The position numbers and the translations under genes are program-made. From positions 1 to 45,770 of the IMG/VR virus record IMGVR_UViG_3300025135_000011: a DNA stretch of 45,770 nucleotides; one strand, written 5' to 3'. The notes beneath the pieces were generated by a model. The model was not told the DNA's origin. It was given only the letters and a program-made list of their open reading frames with translations, and searched no databases. Below are positions 7,070-14,900 of this stretch, one piece after another. This stretch comes from a virus. Numbering within the stretch: position 1 is the first letter of the stretch; the number at the start of each line of letters is the position of its first letter.

Positions 7070-7097
7070 TTGACGGCACGACGCCGGGCGCTATACT
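7070..7097 (+). promoter_or_regulatory. Phage promoter P4 with operator-like spacer
   Basis: The -35 box TTGACG (7070-7075) and a near-perfect -10 box TATACT (7092-7097) are 16 bases apart. The spacer has GGCACGACGCCGGG. The AT-rich upstream segment CGCTTTTACAC resembles that of P7 and P8. Confidence 0.88.
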
Positions 7098-7120
7098 CGG
7101 GGGGAAGAAAGGGAGAGACC

Positions 7121-7474
7121 ATGAACGACGAAGATAAAACCCCCGCTGTCGTGATGAAGGCCATTCACGCGTTTGTCGAGGCCGCGAACGCCATGAAGAG
7201 CGCGCACTATGATGAAAGCGACTACCCGGACCACATCCGTGACTGTTTTCGGCTCGACGCTCCAGGGCGTCGGTTCGTGCGGGTGGTCTCCCAGGCCAAG
7301 CACCCGGGGAAGCATAGTGGCCGATCGGTGTACGTGTTCATCGAGCTGAGCACTGGCGACGTCTACAAGCCCGCAGGCTGGAAAGGGCCGGCCAAGCATG
7401 TCCGATCGAACGTCCTTGCGGCGGACTGCGGGCTCTCCGGCGTAGGCGTGTACAGCGCCCGGTATCTGAGGTGA
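7121..7474 (+). CDS. Conserved-type phage hypothetical protein, 117 aa
   Basis: ATG 7121 follows GGGAGAG and promoter P4, and upstream in-frame codons lie within the promoter. The pattern GRRFVRVVSQ, SVYVFIELSTGDVYKPAGWK and KHVRSNVL matches, from memory, a widespread small phage protein of unknown role: a beta-sheet core with the TGDVxKPAxWKxPAKHxRxN motif. Function unknown. Confidence 0.78.
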   Translation: MNDEDKTPAVVMKAIHAFVEAANAMKSAHYDESDYPDHIRDCFRLDAPGRRFVRVVSQAKHPGKHSGRSVYVFIELSTGDVYKPAGWKGPAKHVRSNVLAADCGLSGVGVYSARYLR

Positions 7475-7486
7475 TCTAGGCAAGGC

Positions 7487-7515
7487 TTGACGGCACTACG
7501 CCGGGTGGTTAGGTT
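7487..7515 (+). promoter_or_regulatory. Phage promoter P5 with operator-like spacer
   Basis: The -35 box TTGACG (7487-7492) and -10 box TAGGTT (7510-7515) are separated by 17 bases. The spacer has GGCACTACGCCGGG. A purine-rich leader (GAAAGGAAGGGAAGG) leads to the start at 7540; P8's leader is similar. Confidence 0.82.
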
Positions 7516-7539
7516 GAGTGTGAAAGGAAGGGAAGGACC

Positions 7540-8088
7540 ATGGAAAGCTACGTCAACGCTCCTGCGACAAAAATGCTCGCGAGCCACTGCTGCGTCTGCG
7601 CGCTCCCGCTCGTCGATGCTGAGTCGGTGGAGAAGGGGATCGGCCCCATCTGCCGAAAGCGCTACAAGTACGACATCCCCGCCGACGACGCGGCGCGCAA
7701 ACGGGCGAATGCGCTCGTGCACGAGATCGCGCTCGTGCAGAAGGGCGCAAAGGCGTTTGTGGCTTGTCGTGAGCTGCACGACCTCGGGTGGTTCGATCTG
7801 GCTGGGCGGATTATGCACCGGCTCACGAAGATCGAGATCGAAGCGGTGGGCGAAGAGCTGGTGGTTCGCACCCCGATGAGCCTCGGCTTCAACGCGGGCC
7901 TCAAAGGCGCGCACCTTGGCGCGACGTGGAGCAAGGACGCGAAGGGCTGGCGGCTCCCTGGCGACGCGGAGGTAAAAGTCGTGTTGTACCGGCTCCTCGT
8001 GAAGCACTTCGAGGGCAAGTGGGCCAACGGGCCGAAAGGGCCGTTCGTCGTCGGCGCAAAGACTGAGACGACAACGGAGGCCACATGA
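7540..8088 (+). CDS. Zinc-ribbon protein with DUF6011-like N-terminus
   Basis: The 182-residue product carries HCCVCALPLVDAESVEKGIG followed by PICRKR (residues ~17-41). This is the C-x-x-C...GIGP-x-C pattern of DUF6011-type ribbons found in many phage proteins. The middle is helical. The C-terminal part (HLGATWSKDAKGWRLPGDAE) resembles a small module that follows DUF6011 domains in other phages. Binding target unknown. It is driven by P5 and overlaps the next ATG (ATGA). Confidence 0.78.
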   Translation: MESYVNAPATKMLASHCCVCALPLVDAESVEKGIGPICRKRYKYDIPADDAARKRANALVHEIALVQKGAKAFVACRELHDLGWFDLAGRIMHRLTKIEIEAVGEELVVRTPMSLGFNAGLKGAHLGATWSKDAKGWRLPGDAEVKVVLYRLLVKHFEGKWANGPKGPFVVGAKTETTTEAT

Positions 8089-8345
8089 AGACCATGACCG
8101 CACGAGAAGTCCGCGCTGCTTTCTGGAAAGCGCATCCCGAGTGCAGGCGAAAGCGCATCCGAGATCACGCGGGTACCGGCCTGATGTACCCGGCGGATAC
8201 GCGCTGTGCGTTCGTTGACTTCGTCGACCATCTAGCCCGCGCTGGTGAGATCTCCGAGTCGGTCGCGGCGCGCGTGACGCTTGATCCGCCGAGAGATCCA
8301 TTGATCAAGGAACCTGTCGGTATGTTCCTGTGGGGGCCAGAATGA
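8085..8345 (+). CDS. Conserved-type small phage protein, 86 aa
   Basis: ATGA overlap with the previous gene. VRAAFWKAHPE, then RCAFVDFVDHLARAGEISES matches, from memory, a widespread phage family in which these two helical motifs are kept. The function is not known. The stop overlaps the next start. Confidence 0.72.
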   Translation: MKTMTAREVRAAFWKAHPECRRKRIRDHAGTGLMYPADTRCAFVDFVDHLARAGEISESVAARVTLDPPRDPLIKEPVGMFLWGPE

Positions 8346-8992
8346 CTGTATCCGTCGTCATCGGCGCAGACCCGAAGCGCGTTCTCTGGGTGGGTGGCCC
8401 ACCAGGCAAGACTTTTCAGAAGATCGTCGCCAAACTGGCGGCGGACAATCTCGCCGTGGTCGGCCAACAGGAACACGGCTTCGATGGGCTCCCGACGAAG
8501 ATCGACGCCGTGCTCGTGTCGGTCGATATGCTGTCGCACTCGGCGTTCGACGCGGCGAAGGCGGCTGCGAAGGTAGCTTCGATCCCGTGTGTATCCGTGC
8601 GGCTCGACTACTCGCGCTCGCGGGCGGCACTCGTCGCGGCGGGGCTCATTGCCCCTGACGCCCCCATACCCATAAGCACACGCTTGGACGCGGACGACAT
8701 TCTGAGCAAGAGTGACGACCCTGCCGCTGCCCTACGTGCCCTCATCCGATCCTTGCCCCCGGAGCTAACCCGAGTGGCGGCGGAGGAAGCCACGACCTCG
8801 CTCGCGGCGGTGGACGCGGCGGCGCGCGCGGCGCTTGTCGCGAGCGCTCTGGAGGCGTTCCACCTCCTCGCGGTCTGCTCTGACCCGAGCGACGCATACG
8901 AACAGTTCGCGGCGGGAATGGACCACACCGAGCGCGCATCTCTCTGTGCGCGTCTCCCATCTGGAAAGAGCGAAAATGCCAAACGAAGATGA
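8342..8992 (+). CDS. DUF2325-like protein with Ala-rich C-terminus
   Basis: ATG 8342 overlaps the preceding stop. The N-terminal ~95 residues look like a Rossmann-type DUF2325 domain: VLWVGGPPGKTFQKIV, an HGFDG turn, AVLVSVDMLSHSAFDAAK, then IPCVSVRLDYSRSRAAL. The rest is helical and alanine-rich, with no recognised domain. DUF2325 proteins are small predicted nucleotide or ligand binders of unknown function. The last 17 bases overlap the next gene. Confidence 0.65.
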   Translation: MTVSVVIGADPKRVLWVGGPPGKTFQKIVAKLAADNLAVVGQQEHGFDGLPTKIDAVLVSVDMLSHSAFDAAKAAAKVASIPCVSVRLDYSRSRAALVAAGLIAPDAPIPISTRLDADDILSKSDDPAAALRALIRSLPPELTRVAAEEATTSLAAVDAAARAALVASALEAFHLLAVCSDPSDAYEQFAAGMDHTERASLCARLPSGKSENAKRR

Positions 8993-9197
8993 CCTGCGGT
9001 TTCGGCTCGTGACTTCCTTGGAGTCCATGCTCCAGTTCGCGGGCCATGAACCTTCGTGCCCGGAAGACGGCGCATCCGACAAGCACGTCAACACCCCGTG
9101 CCCGTGCGGCTTCCGCGAGCTGCGACGCCGCGCGCTCGCGCTGGCGGCGGAGACGATGGGGATTCTTGTGCGTGAAGACGGGGAGTCGTGGGAATGA
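8976..9197 (+). CDS. Small Cys-containing hypothetical protein, 73 aa
   Basis: ATG 8976 follows a TCTGGAAAGAG sequence that may double as a weak ribosome site. Cysteines in EPSCPEDG and NTPCPCGF could bind zinc. The rest is helical. The stop overlaps the next ATG. Confidence 0.65.
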   Translation: MPNEDDLRFRLVTSLESMLQFAGHEPSCPEDGASDKHVNTPCPCGFRELRRRALALAAETMGILVREDGESWE

Positions 9198-9757
9198 GGA
9201 ACCCACACCCAAAGCGGAAAGACAATGAGTCGCTATCCGTGCTCGGGCTGCACCACCTCATCCAGCTCGATTATTGCGCTGAGATGACGAGCGCCGCGCT
9301 TCAGGCGGTGGTGGACCGACTCGACGACGTCGACCCCGTCCCCGGCTCGATCACCGTGGTGGTGGCGCTGGAGGGGGTTGTTGAAAACGAGGACGCGCTC
9401 GCCCGATATAAGGACGCGCTCAAGCGCGGTGATATATCTTTTCCAGAAGACGCCATCGAGGTCCGGCTCTACGTAAGTTTGCACCCGACGCGTCGCACGA
9501 AGCCGCGCGCCGATTGGAGGCTTGTGTTGCAGCATGACAACGGCGCGCAGTTTTACCTAGCGCCGATCGGAGAATCGGGCTCGCGCGTGTTTTCGGGGAA
9601 CCTCCTCGTGCCGGAGGAAGGGGAAACGGATCGCTGGTTGGTCTGCGAGGCGAAAAGGTTCTGCGCGTTGGCGCAGGAGGACAGCCGCAAGAGGTTCGAG
9701 CGCACGATCCCGCTCCTATCACTACTGCGAGCCACGCTGATAATGGATGAAGCCTGA
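9194..9757 (+). CDS. Hypothetical protein, 187 aa
   Basis: ATG 9194 overlaps the previous stop. It is a mixed alpha/beta protein with motifs ITVVVALEGVVENEDALARY and AIEVRLYVSLHPTRR but no recognised family. It is the last gene before the ~155-base gap preceding the terminase. Confidence 0.68.
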   Translation: MRNPHPKRKDNESLSVLGLHHLIQLDYCAEMTSAALQAVVDRLDDVDPVPGSITVVVALEGVVENEDALARYKDALKRGDISFPEDAIEVRLYVSLHPTRRTKPRADWRLVLQHDNGAQFYLAPIGESGSRVFSGNLLVPEEGETDRWLVCEAKRFCALAQEDSRKRFERTIPLLSLLRATLIMDEA

Positions 9758-9913
9758 GAGTCAGTAAGCACACCGGATGCGCGCTGACGGCGACGACGTG
9801 GGCGCGTCGCTGCTGTCCGCTTGTATGGTTGACCGCGTCGCCTTCAAGCGGGACCAGCTCCTACTTTGGTGACCGTCGCGCTGGACTGCCGTTCCAGAAC
9901 GCGACACCATACG
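9758..9913 (+). other. Gap before terminase with a promoter-family relic
   Basis: This stretch has no convincing gene. CTGACGGCGACGACGTGGGC at 9784-9803 resembles the promoter family's -35/operator but has no GCCGGG arm and no -10 box at the right distance. Two TCTGGAA words lie near its end and just beyond (9892 on the minus strand, 9945 on the plus strand). In many phages this position holds a small terminase or a packaging site, but I see no such gene here. Confidence 0.4.
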
Positions 9914-11851
9914 ATGATGCGCCTGAAGAGACCTGAGAATCCGTTCTGGAATCCGACGGACGAAAAGCCAAAGCGCACGGCAAAAGTCGTCCACATCACG
10001 GACCCTCTGCTGAAAAACCTCGTCGACGAGGACGTGCAGCACGACAAGGCGCGCACTAGGTTCACCCTGGAGATGATGCGCAGCTCGTGCGCGTTCTTCG
10101 CCAGCGAGGTGCTGACTGGACCTCTCCAAGCCCCGTACAACGGGAAGTTCATTGCAGCCGAGCACCACGAGCTGTGGGATGACCTGATCACCACGCAGCT
10201 ACGGCTCTGTGTTCTTGCGCCACGCGACCACGGCAAGACCTACTTCTTCGACTTCGCGTATCCCATCTGGAAAGCGTGTTTCACGCCGAACGGCAAGGGC
10301 TACATCTTCTCGGCGACGGCTCCGCAGGCGGCGCGCATTCTGGAGGACATCAAGGAGGAGATTGAGAGTAACCCTCGTCTCCAGTGGTTGCTCCCGACGG
10401 GGTCAAACACGAAGTGGAGCGGCACAGCGATCACGCTCTCCAACGGGCATAAAATCTACGCACGCGGCTACGGGACAAAAGTGCGCGGCGCTCACCCTGA
10501 CTGGATCGTGGTGGACGACGGCCTGAATGACGAGGACGCGTACAGCGAGATCACGCGCCAGAAGAACAAGGATTATTTTTACACGGCTATCACGAACATG
10601 GTTGTTCCCGGTGGGCAGATCGTGGTTGTCGGCACTCCGTTTCACGGCAGCGACCTCTACGCAGATCTCGCGAAGAACAAGCGCTACTGCTTCAGCAAGT
10701 TCCCGGCTCTCACGCGTGAGGGCCTGCCGTTGTGGCCGGCCCGGTACAGCGCGGAGGATTTGGACGCGAAGAAGGTGGAGATCGGGAGCATCCGCTTTAC
10801 TCGTGAGTTCCTGTGCGAGCCTATCAGCGATGACATGAGTCTCTTCCCCGAGAAGCTCTTTCGCGGGAGCGATGTCGAGGTGCGCAATGTGGCGCTGGGC
10901 AGCTCCGCGAGGTTCTGGAATGAGATGGGGGTCACGAAGCGCTACGTCGGCGTGGACTTCGCGCTCTCATCCAGCACGAGCGCCGACTACACAGCGATCT
11001 TCGTTTTGGGCTTGGACACGATGGGCAACCGTTGGGTGGTGGACATCCAGCAGCACCGGGGGCTGGGCTACAACGAGCAGCTAAGCCTCATCAACGCTGT
11101 GGGCCGGAAGTATCGCCCTGAGATCATTTATCTGGAAGCCAACCAAATGCAGCGCATCTTTGGCGACGAGCTGATACGGACCACGGACCTTCCCATCGCG
11201 AAGTTCTACACGACGGGGCAGGGCACTCCGAAGAGCAGACGCAAGCGCGCCCCGAAGGGGAACAGCGCCAGCTCCAACAAGAACAGCCTTGAGGGCGGGG
11301 TGCCAGCCTTACGCGTGCTTCTGGAAAACCGGAAGTTCCGCATTCCACGCGGTGACGCGAACAGTATCGAGATGACCGACCGCTGGATTAGCGAGATGAA
11401 GTCCTTCACGTGGATGGAGGGCAAGCTCCAGGGGGTGGGCTCGCATGATGACATGGTCATGGCGTGTTGGATTGCAGACCGCGCCATCAAGGACACAGGC
11501 TTCTCGTTCGAGAACACCGGGGAGACGCAGGAGGAGATGGACAGGGCCGACCTTGACACCATCCTCGCCGAGAGCATGGGTGGGCGTGCTGACGGGAGCA
11601 ACATCGACGACGCCGAAGACCTCGACCATCTGGAAAACGATGATCCTGTTTTGGAAATCGTGGCCCGCTTCGCTGGGGAGGCGCCCACGAAGAGAAGGGC
11701 GCCGAACCTTTCTGGTGGTAGTGTGCGCGCCGTGGAGGGTGACTTCGATGAAGACGACGGAGACGACGGAGACGACCGTGAGCGCGACCCCTTCGCCATC
11801 CATGCAAGCACAAGGGCCGCTTGGGGGCAGCTCCCTGGCTTGCGGCGTTGA
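9914..11851 (+). CDS. terL: Terminase large subunit (packaging ATPase/nuclease)
   Basis: The 645-residue product has a Walker A-like LAPRDHGKTYF (residues ~97-107), a Walker B IVVDDGLNDED (near 199), and a coupling region VVVGTPFHGSDL. The RNase-H-like nuclease domain begins GVDFALSSSTSADYTAIF (near 350) and ends with SHDDMVMACWIAD (near 511), which supply the Asp residues for metal binding. It packages DNA through the portal. The start is ATG 9914 or 9917; TTG 9866 is in frame but less likely. The C-terminus after ~535 is acidic and probably disordered. No small terminase was recognised nearby. Confidence 0.93.
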   Translation: MMRLKRPENPFWNPTDEKPKRTAKVVHITDPLLKNLVDEDVQHDKARTRFTLEMMRSSCAFFASEVLTGPLQAPYNGKFIAAEHHELWDDLITTQLRLCVLAPRDHGKTYFFDFAYPIWKACFTPNGKGYIFSATAPQAARILEDIKEEIESNPRLQWLLPTGSNTKWSGTAITLSNGHKIYARGYGTKVRGAHPDWIVVDDGLNDEDAYSEITRQKNKDYFYTAITNMVVPGGQIVVVGTPFHGSDLYADLAKNKRYCFSKFPALTREGLPLWPARYSAEDLDAKKVEIGSIRFTREFLCEPISDDMSLFPEKLFRGSDVEVRNVALGSSARFWNEMGVTKRYVGVDFALSSSTSADYTAIFVLGLDTMGNRWVVDIQQHRGLGYNEQLSLINAVGRKYRPEIIYLEANQMQRIFGDELIRTTDLPIAKFYTTGQGTPKSRRKRAPKGNSASSNKNSLEGGVPALRVLLENRKFRIPRGDANSIEMTDRWISEMKSFTWMEGKLQGVGSHDDMVMACWIADRAIKDTGFSFENTGETQEEMDRADLDTILAESMGGRADGSNIDDAEDLDHLENDDPVLEIVARFAGEAPTKRRAPNLSGGSVRAVEGDFDEDDGDDGDDRERDPFAIHASTRAAWGQLPGLRR

Positions 11852-11984
11852 GCTGCGCTTCGATGAGGCGCGTGCGATGCTGTGTCCGTGGTGCGGTCAC
11901 AGCACGCACAACGAGAAGTGCCGCGTCATTTGTCGGTCGGAAATGTGCCGGTACCGCATCGTCGAAAACTGCAACGGAGACTGA
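11748..11984 (+). CDS. Small zinc-ribbon protein, 78 aa
   Basis: It overlaps the terminase 3' end by 104 bases in another frame. The start is ATG 11748 behind GGAGGGTGA. The first 30 residues are Thr/Ser-rich. The C-terminal half MLCPWCGHSTHNEKCRVICR with a further Cys (SEMCRY) is a compact four-cysteine ribbon. Function unknown, but position and ribosome site support it. Confidence 0.68.
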   Translation: MKTTETTETTVSATPSPSMQAQGPLGGSSLACGVELRFDEARAMLCPWCGHSTHNEKCRVICRSEMCRYRIVENCNGD

Positions 11985-11989
11985 ACCGG

Positions 11990-14900
11990 ATGCCAGTGAA
12001 CAAAGACCGAAGGGGTGATGCTGATTTGGAGAAGGCGCAGTATCCGGCGCTTCCCATCTTTGTCATCCCCGGCCAGGTACCGCGCCAGACGCAGCCAGCC
12101 GCCCTGGAGGCGCTCACAGGCATGCCGAAGGCCATCGACATGGCAACCGAGCGGCTGGCCTTCACCGACCCTGTGCTGCGCGTCGAGGGCATCACCAAGG
12201 GCCTCCCGATGGAGGCGACCGTCGCGAAGGCGTTTGAAAAGTTCGTCAGCTCGCAGCTCCAGAAGGCGTCGAACGAGGCCGAGTTTCGCATGGGCCTTTT
12301 TCGCCATCTGCACTACGACATGAAGGAGGGCGACCCCACGTTGCGTCGCGCGCTCGTCCAACGCTCGCTCGCGTTCTACAAGAGCAAGGGCACGAGTCCG
12401 AGGCAGCAGGTCGTGGATCGTGCGGCGCGAGGCTTTCGCATGGAGAAGGGCGCCCTCGCGACGCACAGCGAAGGTTCGCGCGGTGGGCACGTCATCGGCC
12501 ACACGTCATCTGGAAAACCGATCTACGAGCGCAAGCTCACCGCCGCGCAGCTCCGCGAGACGCTCGCCAACGGGCACTACTCGGTCATCTCGGCGGGTCG
12601 CAACCCTGAGCATCCCGAGGAGAAGCATCTCCCCGCGCACCACGAGCAGTTCAAGCAAAGGCACGAAGCTCTGCGCGGAGATCTGGAGCAGCGGGGGATG
12701 CCATACACCGAGGTCGAGGGACACTACGGTGGAGCGGAGCCATCGTTCATCGTCCATCACCGAGACGGGGGGAAGGCTGACGGCAAGGCGTTCCTCGTGC
12801 ACCACACGGACAAGACCGAGCACGCGGTCATCCGCGACCTCGGCAAGAAGCATCGACAGGACAGTGTCATCCACTCGAAGGGTGGCGTGCACGAGATGCA
12901 CTACACGACGGGGCCACTGAAGGGCATGTTCATTGGAGGCGACGGCCACGAGATGACCCCTTTGGCGGAGGACTTCTACACCGAGGTCCCCCACGACGGG
13001 GCGCGTGCGTCAAGGTTTTCGCTCAACTTTACATGGGATAAGACCCGTCCGTTCGTGGAGGCGCTGCACAAGGGGGCTCCGCAGCAGCAGCTTTTCGTCG
13101 GGCCAAAGGGTGGGAAGTATTCCGACGCGGCACACAAGCATGCCTGGACAGACCCTTGGAAGGACGCTTGGCACGAAGGGCAGGCCAAGCCCCGCCCGGT
13201 GAAGGCGTTGGGTGAGGGCGACCCCTCGCCGAAGCTCAAGCGGTCGGAGGCACTCGCTGGCAACCTCGGCATCGACCGCTTGGAGATGCCGCAGATCCCA
13301 AGCAAGGCGCTCCCCGCGTTCCTCGATGAGACGCGGGCATCTGGAATACGGGTCACGGGGCGTACGGTACCGGCGTCTGCACTGCGCGCTACACAGAGCG
13401 AGCTACACAGAGCTGACGTCGAGAAAAACTTCCGTAGGCAGACACAGCTTGAGAAGCCTCTTGTCGTGAGTGGCGACGGCTTCATACTTGACGGGCACCA
13501 TCGCTGGGCCGCAATCCGCGCGCTCGATCCACACGGGGCAGTCAACGTGGTCGAGGTGGGCCTGCCGATTCGCGCGTTGCTGAAGCACGCGCACGCATTC
13601 AGCGGTGTGGCCTACAAGAAAGCTCTGGAAGAGGCGTACATGCAGTACATGATCAAGAGTGGCGGTGAAGGCTCGCGCGGCGGCAAGATCGTCGGCCACA
13701 CGTCATCTGGAAAACCCATCTACGAGAACGCGAACCATCCGTCACACGCGTCATTCAGCCGGGGCGACCATGACGAGGCGGCGTCGGCGCATCTCAAGCA
13801 TCTCAAGCCCGGCATGACTAAAGAGCAGTCGACGCCGATCATCGAAGCGGCCAACGCCCACGTGAAGCTCGCGTACCCGCACGCACCCGAGCCGTCGTGG
13901 GAGGGGGCCGGCTCCGTCAAGCTCGACTTCAAGAACGAGACGAACAACAGCACGAAGCCCGGCCATGTCGGTGAAACGAAACGGGGGCTCAAGGTGCTGG
14001 CGGCAAAGGGGCACCCACACCTTGGGTCCGAGGCTGACAACCACTACGCGCAGGGGCCGAAAGGATTGGAGCACCACCCTTTCACCAGGGAGACGGCTCA
14101 CTGGACGACGCAGGATCACAAGGACGCAGCGAAGATTCTGCGCGGGCAGGGAAACACCGCTGACCGGCATCTCGCAAACGCCCACGTCGCCGCCGCGTCT
14201 GAGAAGGAATCGCACGGCGGCACACTCGGCCCGGTCATCGACCATCTGGACAAAGTTCAACGCAACCTCGACAAAAGCCTTTCCGCAGGAGACGACGCGG
14301 CCACCGCCTCGAACCTCGTCGTGAAGGCAGAGCCCCGTGGTGGCAGCTACCACCGCCGCGTCACCGATCCCGATTCTGGAAAACACAAATACTTCTACAA
14401 AGAAGAAGACTACGTGAAGCGCCCCGACGCGCACGTCAGCGGCGCCGAAGCAAAGAAGGCGCGGGCGAAGCGTCACATCATGGAGCACGTCGGCGAAAAG
14501 GGCGCGAGTGTCGACTCCCTGCGGGCGCTCACCGACCGCTACGATTCTGGAATGATCACCGATCTCGTCAAGCAGTGCTGCGCTGCGGGCGAGCTGGAAC
14601 ACAACAACGGCCACCTGAAGAGGGTGGTTGAAGCAAAGGGACTCAAAGTGGAGAGCACGAAGCCGGCCTTAGATGCGGTGAAGAAGTCGAGTTCCGGTGA
14701 AGGGTCGCGTGGCGGCAAAATCATCGGCCACACGTCTTCGGGCAAGCCCCTCTACGCGAGCAACGGCAAGCCGCAGCACGAGGCGAACCCCCACCTCTCG
14801 CACGCAGACCATGCGGAGATCGCAAGCAACGCGCAGAAGTTCGCGCAGAAGCACGCGCCCGACGGAGCGGAACCGCACGAGGCGAAACACGCGAGCGCGA

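Noticed and set aside
7046-7120. Upstream start for the gene at 7121
   Set aside because: The upstream codons lie across promoter P4. ATG 7121 has its own ribosome site.
9784-9806. Ninth promoter of the TTGACGGC family before the terminase
   Set aside because: It has a CTGACGGC-like start but no GCCGGG arm and no -10 box at 16-17 bases.
12506-13714. TCTGGAA explained solely by the recurring SSGK peptide
   Set aside because: Only a minority of copies encode SGK. Others are in different codon phases, on the other strand or between genes, and tag copy 3 encodes SSGK without the word.
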